A stretch of 64,000 nt of DNA, from positions 280,950-344,949 of the forward strand of contig NZ_VANU01000005.1 in the NCBI RefSeq assembly GCF_005771535.1, given 5' to 3'. The DNA comes from Arcobacter arenosus. GTDB taxonomy: Bacteria > Campylobacterota > Campylobacteria > Campylobacterales > Arcobacteraceae. Below the pieces are notes generated by a model. It had not been told where the DNA came from and did not search any database. It saw only the letters and a program-made list of their open reading frames with translations. This document shows, piece by piece, positions 14,218-23,731 of this stretch. Made by a program: the position numbers and the translations under genes. Numbering within the stretch: position 1 is the first letter of the stretch; each line of letters starts with the position of its first letter.

Positions 14218-16878
14218 TTAATCAAAAATCTTTATACTAGGGTTAATGTTTTCCCAGCCATCTTTTAATTCTTTTTGTAAAACAAAACTATTTTTAGTAG
14301 TTGCTACTTCATCATAATCATAAGGTGTAACTACCATTAATCCACCTTTAATCAAAGAAGTAAAAGTGTTTGTTTTTATTTCTGTACCACTAAATAAAGA
14401 GAATTTCATTTTAAAACCACTTATATCATGGAAAGTAGAATTTGTTCTAACAAAGTGTTTATATTTATCGTAAATCAAACAATAAATATATGTTTTAGAA
14501 CCATCAAAACTAAGTTTTATTTTATTAACTTTTCCGATTTGTACATTTTTATAATAAATTGGCGCTTCTTCATTTATTTTTGTTGGCTCAATTGAAACAA
14601 CTTTTAAAATCTCTCCACTTTCATTTGCATGAACATCCTCTAATGAATCAAGACCAACAAATCTATTATTTGTAGCTTTGTTAAAGCTTGGTATAACCCC
14701 AATATTTACAGGCATTATTGTTGAACCAATATTTTGAATCTCATTTAATGAAATTTTAGGTTTCTTAAGATAAAAAACTGTACCTTTTTTTGCAAATTTA
14801 TCATAATCTTTAAAAATCTGGATTTTTACCAAAACCTTATTTTTATTTGTTAAAGATATATTTGTAACCTTTCCAACTTCAACACCTTTATAAACAAGTT
14901 TAGAAAACTGTGTTTTTAAACCTTCAACATCATCAAAAGTTACATTTAAAGTATTTACAGAGTTAATCATATCATCATAAGAAGCATAAATTTGATACCC
15001 TGAGAACTTTTGTTTAGAACTATTATCAAGATTGATAGAACCATTTAAAAGTGAACTTAAATTATCAAGTTCAAAAACAACACCCCCTAAAGAAGCATCA
15101 AATTTAATTGGATTTTTTTTGTAAAACCTACTATTTTTATCTATATATTTTTTATATTTATTATAGACAAACATTTTAACTTTTGATTCTTTTTCACCAA
15201 AATCAATATTTTTAATATACCCAATCTCTTGATTTTTGTAGTTTATTGTTTGTTTAGCTTTTAACTCAAAACTATTATCAAAATAAACATCAATAACAAA
15301 ACCTTTAGTTTTTAGTTTTTTTAACTCATCAACCTCTTTATATGTTTCATAAAGTTTAAAAGTTTTTGTTGTTGATTTATAATCCCCTATATTTATAAGG
15401 GAGATTCCCCCATTTAAAAATGGTTTTACACCTGAAAAATTAATATTAAAATCAAAGTTTTTTAGCTCAATTAATCTTGAACTTATATCATAAAACATAG
15501 TTTTATCATTTACCAAAGATTTATATTTTGATTTAATTAAAACAGATATTTTTACTTTTTTAAAATCATCACTTAATGTATAATCTAAAACTTCCCCAAT
15601 AGGAATATTTTTATAATAAATCTTACTATCTTTTGTAATTGAATTAAGCCTTTTACTATTTAAAGTTATGATTAAATCATCATCTTCTTTGTTTATTTTT
15701 TTATTTTGAATTACAAAAAAATATTTTGCTTTTCCTTTTTTATAATCTACAGATATAAAATTTCCACTTACTACTGTATTTAGATTTTTTACCCCATCAA
15801 TCCCAACCTCTACACTATTTAAATAAAATTTTGAGTTTTCAGAAAGTAAATATTCGTAATCTTTATAAACAAAAGCTTTTGCAATAACACTATTATTGTT
15901 TAAGTGAACCTCTTTTATTTTTCCAACTTCAATCCCTTTATACATGATTGAAGTTCTCTCTCCTATACCATTTGCAGTATCAAACTTCAAGTTTAAAAAG
16001 GTTTTTTCTTCAAGTTCTTCTTTATTTTCATATAAAATATAAGACTCATCCTCTTGCATTTTTTTAGCATCTTTTTCTAATGTCAAAACATTTATCCCAC
16101 CAATTAAAGCAGAATAAAAAGAACTGACTTCTAGTTTCACTCCACCAGGACCAAAGTTAACATTTAAAGCTTTATTCATATAAAACTTTGAACTACTATT
16201 TATAAGATGATTGTATCTATCATAAATATAAGCTTTTAAATATACTTGTTCATCTTTAAAAACCTTTGATACAATTTCACCAATTTGAAATTTATTATAA
16301 AAAATTGGCGTTTCAATCTCTACAAAATCAGCTCTATTTGATAAGATTGAAACATAATAACCATTTCCATTTGTTTCTAAACTAGGCTTGGTATCAAGCC
16401 CCTCAAATTCATATTTAGGCTTTACATTCTCATATTTTTTCAAATCATTATATTTAGGAAGAACTTCAATTTTATTACCACTTAATAAAGTCCCTAAACC
16501 AGAAACCTTTGTTAAAGAGATAGTAGGTTTTTTAATCCAAAAACTTGAGCCCTCAATTGCAATAAAATCTGCAACATCACTATTTACAAGGATATTTACT
16601 TTAACACTATTTAAATCATTGATATGTATTTTGGTTACTTTTCCTAATTGAAGCCCTTTATATTCTAAAGGAGTAACTCCTTCTTTAAGGCCTTCTGCAC
16701 TTTTAAAAGTAACAGTAATATTGGTACCTTTTTTAGTATAGCTTTCATAAGCAATCCATCCTAAGATACTTAAAATTATTAGTGGTAAAACCCAAATAAA
16801 AGAAAGAGTTTTTTTCTGTTTTTCTTTAGGTTTATAAACTTTTGTTTCTATATTATCTTCAAATTTTTCACTACTCAT
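14218..16878 (-). CDS. LetB/PqiB-family protein with seven MCE domains
   Basis: I place the start at 16878 (AAGGA upstream, GATGAGTAG overlap with the previous stop), giving 886 aa. One transmembrane helix (about 25-45) anchors a long periplasmic part. Seven MCE repeats begin at about residue 53 and recur every 110-120 residues. Each has the block of a beta-strand, then Y-K/N-x-x-x-x-G-x-V/I (YKGLQLGKV, YNKFQIGEIV, YKGIEVGKI, YKNIPIGEV, YKNQEIGYI, YKGVEVGKV, YKNVQIGKV). E. coli LetB (YebT) also has seven and forms a tunnel for lipids between the membranes, while PqiB has three. It follows two LetA/PqiA half-proteins, so a lipid transport complex is inferred. Confidence 0.87.
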   Translation of the reverse strand: MSSEKFEDNIETKVYKPKEKQKKTLSFIWVLPLIILSILGWIAYESYTKKGTNITVTFKSAEGLKEGVTPLEYKGLQLGKVTKIHINDLNSVKVNILVNSDVADFIAIEGSSFWIKKPTISLTKVSGLGTLLSGNKIEVLPKYNDLKKYENVKPKYEFEGLDTKPSLETNGNGYYVSILSNRADFVEIETPIFYNKFQIGEIVSKVFKDEQVYLKAYIYDRYNHLINSSSKFYMNKALNVNFGPGGVKLEVSSFYSALIGGINVLTLEKDAKKMQEDESYILYENKEELEEKTFLNLKFDTANGIGERTSIMYKGIEVGKIKEVHLNNNSVIAKAFVYKDYEYLLSENSKFYLNSVEVGIDGVKNLNTVVSGNFISVDYKKGKAKYFFVIQNKKINKEDDDLIITLNSKRLNSITKDSKIYYKNIPIGEVLDYTLSDDFKKVKISVLIKSKYKSLVNDKTMFYDISSRLIELKNFDFNINFSGVKPFLNGGISLINIGDYKSTTKTFKLYETYKEVDELKKLKTKGFVIDVYFDNSFELKAKQTINYKNQEIGYIKNIDFGEKESKVKMFVYNKYKKYIDKNSRFYKKNPIKFDASLGGVVFELDNLSSLLNGSINLDNSSKQKFSGYQIYASYDDMINSVNTLNVTFDDVEGLKTQFSKLVYKGVEVGKVTNISLTNKNKVLVKIQIFKDYDKFAKKGTVFYLKKPKISLNEIQNIGSTIMPVNIGVIPSFNKATNNRFVGLDSLEDVHANESGEILKVVSIEPTKINEEAPIYYKNVQIGKVNKIKLSFDGSKTYIYCLIYDKYKHFVRTNSTFHDISGFKMKFSLFSGTEIKTNTFTSLIKGGLMVVTPYDYDEVATTKNSFVLQKELKDGWENINPSIKIFD

Positions 16879-17452
16879 CCCAAATAATCCTTGTATCAAA
16901 TCTATTTGCTGCTATCATTGTTAATATTACCACTAAAGCAAAAGATGTTGCAGCAATTCCACCTTTTATATTAAATATCTCATTTATTTGTACAGTTGAA
17001 GCTAACAAGGCAACAACATAAATATCAATCATAGACCATTTTCCAATTAATTCTATAAAATGAAACATTTTTAACTTTGTTTTATTTTTAAAAGGGGTTT
17101 CAATCCATAAAGAGATAAAAATAAACATCAAACCTAAAAGCTTAGTTAAGGGAATTATTACACTTGCCGTTAAAATTACAATTGCAATAAAATAATCCCC
17201 ATGATTTAAAAAAGCAATTACCCCTTCAAAAATTGTACTACTCTCATTTAAACCAAATCTTGTAACCTCCATCATAGGATAAAGCATCGCAGGTATAAAA
17301 AGTAACAATGCACTTATAACTAAAGCAAGGGAGATTTGTAATGAGTCTTTAACTCTTCTTCTTACTGTGTGATCACAGCTATCACATTTAAATGGTTTAT
17401 AATCTTCTTTTTTAAAAACCTTATGACAATTTCTACAAGATATTAAAACCAT
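16871..17452 (-). CDS. Half-size PqiA/LetA-family membrane protein (second)
   Basis: This 193-aa protein begins with a zinc-ribbon (CRNCHKVF...CDSCDHTVRRR) followed by about four transmembrane helices, including the family segment LFIPAMLYPMMEVTRFG. E. coli PqiA and LetA are about 420 aa and contain two such modules in one chain; here each module is a separate gene. It overlaps the MCE gene at its 3' end and shares one base (TAATG) with the preceding half-protein. The three genes probably form one lipid-trafficking unit. Confidence 0.85.
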   Translation of the reverse strand: MVLISCRNCHKVFKKEDYKPFKCDSCDHTVRRRVKDSLQISLALVISALLLFIPAMLYPMMEVTRFGLNESSTIFEGVIAFLNHGDYFIAIVILTASVIIPLTKLLGLMFIFISLWIETPFKNKTKLKMFHFIELIGKWSMIDIYVVALLASTVQINEIFNIKGGIAATSFALVVILTMIAANRFDTRIIWDE

Positions 17453-18024
17453 TATTTAAACACACTTTTTACTTCAAATTTTCTGTTTGACATATAAAAT
17501 AAAAATAGATAAAAAAGCATAATATAAAATCCAATATCAAATCTTGTACTAGAAACCATACCAGCTAACTTTATATATGTAACTATAATACTTATCACAA
17601 AAACCTCAACAAATCCCCATGCTTTGAAAAAATGAAATCCATTGTATAAACTTTTATTGGAAAATATTTTTAACTTTTGATTTTCTTGAACAAATGCAAA
17701 AATTATAACAAGAGAATTTAATATTGGTGCAATTATAACTGTAAAAAAACCCAACATAGAAACAAAAATAAAACCTTCATCAAAAAGGGTTTGAAAGGTA
17801 TTAAAAAGGGTTGTTTTTAAAATGTTTCCATTAATAGAAAGACTCATCAAAGGGTATATATTTAGAAGTATTAATAGAAGTAAAGATGATATGGCATAAT
17901 ACAAGGAGTCTTTTGAGTGGGTATTAAATAGTTTTATTTTACTAGAACATCTAGGGCAAATTGCCCTTTTTGTTTTTGCTTTAATAAATAGACCACAGTT
18001 TTTACATTCTATAATTTCATTCAT
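17452..18024 (-). CDS. Half-size PqiA/LetA-family membrane protein (first)
   Basis: This 190-aa protein starts with a zinc ribbon (CKNCGLFIKAKTKRAICPRC) and has about four transmembrane helices with the PqiA-like segment LNIYPLMSLSINGN. It corresponds to one module of the two-module LetA/PqiA protein. It is first in the unit: the stop overlaps the start of the second half-protein by one base. No recognisable promoter element was identified in the AT-rich 56-base gap from the ccsBA stop. Confidence 0.85.
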   Translation of the reverse strand: MNEIIECKNCGLFIKAKTKRAICPRCSSKIKLFNTHSKDSLYYAISSLLLLILLNIYPLMSLSINGNILKTTLFNTFQTLFDEGFIFVSMLGFFTVIIAPILNSLVIIFAFVQENQKLKIFSNKSLYNGFHFFKAWGFVEVFVISIIVTYIKLAGMVSSTRFDIGFYIMLFYLFLFYMSNRKFEVKSVFK

Positions 18025-18080
18025 AATTTATATTTTTTTATAAATTATATCTTTTTTTTCTTCAATATTAATTTTTTAAA

Positions 18081-21000
18081 CTATACTAACTTTCTATTTC
18101 TAAATGATACTAAAATTAATACTAAAATCACTATTATCGTAATAGGTACAAAAGTAGGTATTGGTATTGGGTCACCTGCTGCATATGAATGTAATCCAGA
18201 TAGATAATAATTAACTCCAAAATATGTCATTACAATAGAAGCATAAGCAACTAAAGATAAGGCAGAAAATAAAAAGTTTGAAGCCAAACCTTTGATATAT
18301 TGCAGGTGTAAAATCACTGCATAAATTAAAATTGAAACTAAAGTCCAAGTCTCTTTTGGATCCCATCCCCAGTATCTTCCCCAAGATTCATTTGCCCAAA
18401 TTCCACCAAGAAAATTCCCAATTACAAGTAAAACAATACCTATTATCATAGACATTTCATTTATTCTTCGTGCTTCTTTAATTGACACTTTTAATGATTC
18501 TTGTTTTAAATCATCTTTGTTTTTATCTAAAAAGATATAAAACACTAAAGTTAAAAATCCCAATAAAGCACATAAAGCCAAGAATCCATAACTTGCAGTT
18601 ATTACACTTACATGAATTGTTAACCAATAAGATTTTAACACTGGTGTTAAAGTTGTGATTTGTGGTTCAAGCCATGAAAGATGTGCCACAAAAAGAGTAA
18701 TACCACTTAAAAGTGAAGTTGTTGCTAAAGCAAGAACTGATTGTTTTGAAAATATAATTCCTGATAAAACAATAGCCCACGCAATATATATCATAGATTC
18801 ATATCCATTTGACCAAGGTGCGTGTCCTGAAACATACCATCTTAAAGCTAATCCAAAAGTATGAACAAAAAATAAAACTACAAAAAGTGATAAAAAGATT
18901 TTTGAAATTTTTTCTAATTTTACCATTGGTTTAAATATTTTATAAAATACTAAAGCCAATAAAACAAGTCCTAAAACTAAATAAGCTGGTGTTAAATTAT
19001 TGAAAATATTGTATTTATTAAACATCAACTCAGCATCTATTTTAAAACTATTAGGCATAACTTCTTTGCCATATTTATTCTGATAATCTTGAATTTTTTG
19101 TAAGGCATAATCAGCTTTTTCCCAACTACCATTATTTTCATTTGCATCTTTTAAAGCAATAAAATAGTTATCCATTAAACTTGCAATAACTTCTGCTTCA
19201 TTTTTTTGTAAAGCACCAACTCCATCGTTTATTACAGAGATTGCTAATGTTGGGTCTAACCATTTATTGTTTTTATCTTCTATTTTAGGAAATAGTTTTA
19301 AAAATGCACCCGTAAAAAGATTATAAATGATATTTAATCTCTCATCTACTTTTATAAGTTCTTTATCAAATTTTGTTCTTTGTGATGGCTTTTTTTGATT
19401 TATTAATTCTAAATCATCCTCAAATTTATAAGAACCAAATTGATTATAAACATTATCAAAACTAAAATACTTATCACTTTGTTTTATTCCTAATAGTTTT
19501 TTTAACTCATCATTTTTAACTTTAATAATTGGTAGTTTTTGCCATTCTCTTGGATTTATTATCATACTTATAAAAAGTTGATTTGCATTTAATCCATATA
19601 AAGACTCTTTTCTAATAACCTTATTCATAATCTCAATAGCCAAAGAGTTTATTGGTTTTATTCTTCCTTGGTAATCTTGAATTAAAACTTTTCCCAATTT
19701 ATTTGCATGATTAATATCTATATTTTTTATAATCTTTAAATCAGCTGTATTTTCCTGTGCTTTTAAATCTGAACCAAATAAAAATAAAATACTTAGAACT
19801 ATAGCTGTAGAGATATTTTTAAGTTCATATTTTTTATTTGCAAGTTTTCTAAATCTTCCATTTTTCATAAATAAACTTAAAAATAATCCAGTAAATAGTA
19901 AAGCATAACCAATATAAGTTGGAATCACACCTGGGTCTTTATTTACAGAAAGGATTGTTGCACTCTCATTCATAGTGTATGAACTTTGAAAAAATTTATA
20001 CCCTTTGTAAGATAGAGTATTATTCATTGATATTGTTTGTTCAAAAGTTACATCATCTTTTGTATCATAAACTTTTACATCACTTGAATATGCTGAAGGT
20101 GAATTAGAGCCAGGATATCTTTCAAGTTTAAAATCCCCTAAATATATTGAAAAAGGAAGTTCTAAAACCTTTGCTCCCCAAGATAATTTTAATGTTTTTT
20201 CTCCATCTAATTTTAAAGTTTTTGTGTAACCTTCATTTGAACCACCTTTTCCAAAAAGTGCTATCTCTTCAATTTTATTAGCAATTTTTAAATCAACAAT
20301 TACAGCATTTAAAACCTTCTCTTTTTTCACTAACTCTTTTTTTAAACTAACTACCTCAACTTTTCCTGAAGCTGAAAAATCAGGAGTTGCAAATCTTGTT
20401 TGAGCTACAGTATAAATCACATCATCTCTTAATGGCAATGCCTCATTTGCTTTAATAGTTCCTCTTTTTGTTCCATCCATATATTCAAATGAAAGACCAA
20501 TATTAGATTTAATATATACTTTTTTATCTTTTGTAATAAAATAGATTTTTGATTTACTTTCATCTTTTATCTCTTTATTTAAAGAGAAATTTGCAAATTT
20601 TGATTCATAAATTTTTTCATTTTGTAAATCAATACTTTTTGCTCCTGCCATACTTGTAATAATCAAATTTACTAATGGTTTTCCATTTTCAACTGTGATA
20701 ATTTTTTCAGCGGCATTGGGAACAAATCTTTTAAATCTTAGATTGATATCTTCATTTAAATCAAGTTCAAAATCTGTTTGAGATAATTGTGTCATTAAAA
20801 CTTTTTCATCTTTTTTTAAAAGTTGTTTATTATCTTTATCAAAAAGAGTTGCTTGAATATACTCATCATTTGATAACATTTTATTTTGAATAGTTGATTC
20901 AGGAATTGTCATAATTGCTTCAAAACCTACATATCTAGTTAAGGCACTTCCAATAAGTAAAAAAGCAAAAGAGATATGAATAAAAAATATAAAAAACTTT

Positions 21001-21221
21001 TTGATTTTGTACATTTTAAACCATATGATATTTAATATAGAACCAATAGTTAGAATTACCATAATTAATTCAAACCATGTTTGATTATATACAAATGATC
21101 TAGCAGCTAATGTACCATAATCGTTCTCCACAAAAGTTCCAACGGCACAAGCAAATGCGAATAAAAGCATTAATACAGTCATAACTTCCATAGAAAAAAG
21201 ATTTTTCAATAGTTTTTTCAA
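18081..21221 (-). CDS. nrfI: CcsBA-type (NrfI-like) cytochrome c haem lyase
   Basis: This is a fused System II cytochrome c biogenesis protein of about 1046 aa, with ResB/CcsB-like N-terminal helices and large periplasmic part, and a CcsA-like C-terminal half. The haem-handling WWD motif is WGRYWGWDPKETW near residue 965, with flanking conserved histidines (FVHTFGLALRWY, LTIHVSVITASYG). I favour a TTG start at 21221, where AGGA lies 6 bases upstream; a GTG at 21269 and an ATG at 21191 are alternatives. It lies just downstream of nrfHA, as NrfI does in Wolinella, where NrfI attaches haem to the CxxCK site of NrfA. NrfA here has exactly such a site. Confidence 0.88.
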   Translation of the reverse strand: MKKLLKNLFSMEVMTVLMLLFAFACAVGTFVENDYGTLAARSFVYNQTWFELIMVILTIGSILNIIWFKMYKIKKFFIFFIHISFAFLLIGSALTRYVGFEAIMTIPESTIQNKMLSNDEYIQATLFDKDNKQLLKKDEKVLMTQLSQTDFELDLNEDINLRFKRFVPNAAEKIITVENGKPLVNLIITSMAGAKSIDLQNEKIYESKFANFSLNKEIKDESKSKIYFITKDKKVYIKSNIGLSFEYMDGTKRGTIKANEALPLRDDVIYTVAQTRFATPDFSASGKVEVVSLKKELVKKEKVLNAVIVDLKIANKIEEIALFGKGGSNEGYTKTLKLDGEKTLKLSWGAKVLELPFSIYLGDFKLERYPGSNSPSAYSSDVKVYDTKDDVTFEQTISMNNTLSYKGYKFFQSSYTMNESATILSVNKDPGVIPTYIGYALLFTGLFLSLFMKNGRFRKLANKKYELKNISTAIVLSILFLFGSDLKAQENTADLKIIKNIDINHANKLGKVLIQDYQGRIKPINSLAIEIMNKVIRKESLYGLNANQLFISMIINPREWQKLPIIKVKNDELKKLLGIKQSDKYFSFDNVYNQFGSYKFEDDLELINQKKPSQRTKFDKELIKVDERLNIIYNLFTGAFLKLFPKIEDKNNKWLDPTLAISVINDGVGALQKNEAEVIASLMDNYFIALKDANENNGSWEKADYALQKIQDYQNKYGKEVMPNSFKIDAELMFNKYNIFNNLTPAYLVLGLVLLALVFYKIFKPMVKLEKISKIFLSLFVVLFFVHTFGLALRWYVSGHAPWSNGYESMIYIAWAIVLSGIIFSKQSVLALATTSLLSGITLFVAHLSWLEPQITTLTPVLKSYWLTIHVSVITASYGFLALCALLGFLTLVFYIFLDKNKDDLKQESLKVSIKEARRINEMSMIIGIVLLVIGNFLGGIWANESWGRYWGWDPKETWTLVSILIYAVILHLQYIKGLASNFLFSALSLVAYASIVMTYFGVNYYLSGLHSYAAGDPIPIPTFVPITIIVILVLILVSFRNRKLV

Positions 21222-21255
21222 TAGATTTCCTAAATAAAATTTAAAATTAATATTC

Positions 21256-21313
21256 TTAATAAATAACACCTAAAATATCAATAGGAGGAGAATGAATAGG
21301 TGTTATTTATTAA
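21256..21313. repeat. Perfect 17-bp inverted repeat between nrfA and ccsBA
   Basis: TTAATAAATAACACCTA (21256-21272) and TAGGTGTTATTTATTAA (21297-21313) are exact inverse complements with a 24-nt loop. On the minus-strand mRNA the loop contains CTCCTCC, which is anti-Shine-Dalgarno-like, and the downstream arm includes the GTG start candidate of ccsBA. It may set the ratio of haem lyase to NrfA or stabilise mRNA ends. No T-run follows. Confidence 0.6.
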
Positions 21314-21348
21314 AAATAGTAGAAGAGAGGGATGAAATCCCCTCTTCT
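21312..21348 (-). terminator. Terminator-like hairpin after nrfA
   Basis: On the minus strand AGAAGAGGGGAT-TTC-ATCCCTCTCTTCT pairs with one bulge (21348-21321), followed by ACTATTTTT (T-run at 21316-21312). It is GC-richer than the surroundings and fits an intrinsic terminator, perhaps partial, between nrfA and the downstream haem lyase gene. Confidence 0.65.
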
Positions 21349-21370
21349 AAAACAGTAAGTTTTGGAAGGA

Positions 21371-22861
21371 TTAATTGTAAGAAGTTTTATCTTCTACACC
21401 TTTAGTCGATTCAGGGTTATAAACACCTTTTTTCTCTGCTTCTTTTTTCCACTCAATTAAAAGACCATTTTTGAATTTCTTTTTATCTTCAACTAATTTG
21501 TCGAATGGTAATCCAATAATCTCTTGAGCTTTCTCTTTTGAATCAATTGATGGTGCTACATAATCTGCTGCTCCATATTTAGCTAAAATTTTAGCTAATT
21601 TGATTCTTGCATTTCCTGCTTTTTCTAACGCAGTACCTAAAACTCTTAAAGTTTCTTCTGGTGCATGGAAGAATGCTGGGTGTGATGCAACTGCATAATC
21701 CCATCTCCATTGTGCGTGTCTAATATCTTTTAATACTGGTGCCATCTCTGCTTCAGTTGCTCCAACTTCCCAAGCTTTTCCAGCTTCTAAGTGTGCAGCA
21801 GCGATTTGAACCATAGATTTTTTATGTAACTCAGTTTTTCTTTTCTTTTTCTCTGCAATTGTTGCAAGTAAAGATTTTTCAGAAACTCTGTGACAAGTCA
21901 TACAAGTATTTTCCATATTTTCTAATGGATTTCCTATATTATGATCTGTATATTTAACTCCACCTTCTCTTTTGTAAGGCATATGACAATCTGCACAAGA
22001 AACATTGTTTTTACCGTGTGCACCTGTTAAATACATTTCATAACCTGGGTGTTGAGTTTTTAACATTGGAGTTTTAGAAATTTTATGTGTCCAATCTTTG
22101 AAATCAATATTATCATAATATCTTTCCATATCATCAACAGTAGTACCTTCAGCCCATGGTAATGTTACAACTGCAGCTTTTCCACCTTTACCATTATCAG
22201 TTTTTTTGAAATAGTATTCTACGTGACATTGTGCACATACCATAGTTCTCATCTCTTGGTGAGTTGCATCAGCTAAAGGAGTTAACCCAGCAGCTTTTAG
22301 ACCATCATCTAGATATTTTCTGTTAACTTGCAGTTCCATAGTTTTAGGGTTATGACAATCCACACAACCAATAGGATTAATAATGTCAGAACCATATTTT
22401 GCCCATTTACCAGTAAAGTACTCTAAATCACCTTGCTCATTCATAATTCTTGGAACATCAGGAGATTTACATGTCCAACATGCAGTAGGCATTGGACCAG
22501 TTTTTCCATCAACAGGAGCACCTGTTCTTAATGTATTTCTGTTATCTTCGATTGCATAAAAGTGCCCTCTTGGAGCATTATAATCTTTTGCAAATCCATA
22601 TCCAGCCCATAATACAACTAATTCTGGATACTCTTTTAACATATCATCTATGTCATCACTCTCTTTTGTTTTTTTCCAAGAATCATATTGTCTTGGATAA
22701 AACTTTTTAAACTCTTCATTTTTAGTTTGCCATCTCTCAACTTGTGGTACAGAGTTTATTATTTTTTGTTCTTCTTTCTTTTCATTAATAGATGCAATTA
22801 ATGCTGTTAAACAACCAATTGCTAATAATGAAACAGCAAGTAACACTTTGAACTTCTTCAT
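21371..22861 (-). CDS. nrfA: NrfA, pentahaem cytochrome c nitrite reductase (ammonia-forming)
   Basis: This 496-aa periplasmic enzyme reduces nitrite to ammonium with six electrons; it can also act on NO and hydroxylamine. The signal segment covers residues 1-25. The catalytic haem 1 site is C128-W-T-C131-K132 (lysine-ligated), followed by four CxxCH sites: CVDCH (166-170), CAQCH (209-213), CADCH (289-293) and CMTCH (320-324). The Tyr after haem 3 (CHVEYYF) fits the calcium/active site. The CxxCK form needs a dedicated lyase, which is present downstream. It is 14 bases after nrfH. Confidence 0.97.
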   Translation of the reverse strand: MKKFKVLLAVSLLAIGCLTALIASINEKKEEQKIINSVPQVERWQTKNEEFKKFYPRQYDSWKKTKESDDIDDMLKEYPELVVLWAGYGFAKDYNAPRGHFYAIEDNRNTLRTGAPVDGKTGPMPTACWTCKSPDVPRIMNEQGDLEYFTGKWAKYGSDIINPIGCVDCHNPKTMELQVNRKYLDDGLKAAGLTPLADATHQEMRTMVCAQCHVEYYFKKTDNGKGGKAAVVTLPWAEGTTVDDMERYYDNIDFKDWTHKISKTPMLKTQHPGYEMYLTGAHGKNNVSCADCHMPYKREGGVKYTDHNIGNPLENMENTCMTCHRVSEKSLLATIAEKKKRKTELHKKSMVQIAAAHLEAGKAWEVGATEAEMAPVLKDIRHAQWRWDYAVASHPAFFHAPEETLRVLGTALEKAGNARIKLAKILAKYGAADYVAPSIDSKEKAQEIIGLPFDKLVEDKKKFKNGLLIEWKKEAEKKGVYNPESTKGVEDKTSYN

Positions 22862-22875
22862 CTTCCTTCCCCTTC

Positions 22876-23412
22876 TTATTTCATTCTTTCTTTAACACCA
22901 ATACTATATGGAGTTGATGTTAAACTACGCACTTTGCCATGAGGTGTAAACTTATGACAATCCCAACACTTTCGATCACTATTTAAACTATACTCATCAC
23001 CACTATGGTAATTTTTTGCATTAGCTCCCATTTGAGATGTTAAATCTCCATGACATCTAATACAGTTTGCTTGTACTCTATTTGCACCATCTTCACTTAT
23101 GTCAATATTATTTTCATAAGTGTTCATTGTAAATGCTACCGAGTGATTCCATCCGTCAATTGCTTTTGCTTTATACTTAGCAACAACATCACCCACAGGC
23201 AAGTGACAATCAACACAGCTTGCAACATTTTTATGTGAGCTTTTAGACCACGTTGCGTAAGCTGAATTCATCGTGTGACAATTTATACATGCCTTTGGAT
23301 CACTAGACAGATATGACAACATTTTAGATGCATATACCGTATAACCAAATAAACCAACAGCGATAAGAAAACTTAAAATTGAACCGTAAACAACAATTTT
23401 GTTTCTTTCCAT
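22876..23412 (-). CDS. nrfH: NrfH, membrane-anchored tetrahaem quinol dehydrogenase for NrfA
   Basis: I choose the ATG at 23412 (AAGGA six bases upstream); a longer in-frame start adds seven residues. The 178-aa NapC/NirT-family protein has one N-terminal membrane helix (about 6-27) and four haem sites: CINCH (42-46), CVDCH (66-70), CIRCH (117-121) and CWDCH (149-153). It oxidises menaquinol and passes electrons to NrfA in a membrane complex. It is first in the nrfHA unit and lies under an FNR-like promoter. Confidence 0.95.
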   Translation of the reverse strand: MERNKIVVYGSILSFLIAVGLFGYTVYASKMLSYLSSDPKACINCHTMNSAYATWSKSSHKNVASCVDCHLPVGDVVAKYKAKAIDGWNHSVAFTMNTYENNIDISEDGANRVQANCIRCHGDLTSQMGANAKNYHSGDEYSLNSDRKCWDCHKFTPHGKVRSLTSTPYSIGVKERMK

Positions 23413-23430
23413 TCTTAATCCTTTAAACTG

Positions 23431-23479
23431 CATTGAAAGTATAAGAATTTTTTAAAAAACTTTCCTTGACCTAAATCAA
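23431..23479 (-). promoter_or_regulatory. nrfH promoter: FNR-like site plus -10 element
   Basis: TTGAC-CTAA-ATCAA at 23466-23479 (centre 23472.5) is followed on the minus strand by TATACT at 23443-23438, predicting a start near 23431, exactly 41.5 bases from the box centre. This is class II CRP/FNR geometry. The 391-base gap from nrfH to the divergent gene holds this promoter, the one at 23732, and otherwise AT-rich sequence with no open gene. Confidence 0.75.
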
Positions 23480-23731
23480 GAATGAATAATTATTTATACT
23501 ATAAAAACGTACTTTTAGGTGTAAATTATTTTTTACTTTAAAATATTTAATTTGTAATAATTTTGTTTTAAGCTCTTGGTTTTTAATATAAATACCTTGT
23601 TTTAGAGCTTTGTAATAATTAATTATAAGTATAGTTTATATTAATTTTTCTAGCATTATTTATAATTAGATTTTTTATAATTTTTTACAATTTAATCTAT
23701 AAATAAAATTTTGAGTTAAAACTTCTTTTTC

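Noticed and set aside
21283..21408. A plus-strand ORF starting MNRCYLLKIVEE with AGGAGGAG upstream
   Set aside because: It runs antisense into the 3' end of nrfA and its Shine-Dalgarno is the loop of an inverted repeat; no protein-like features.
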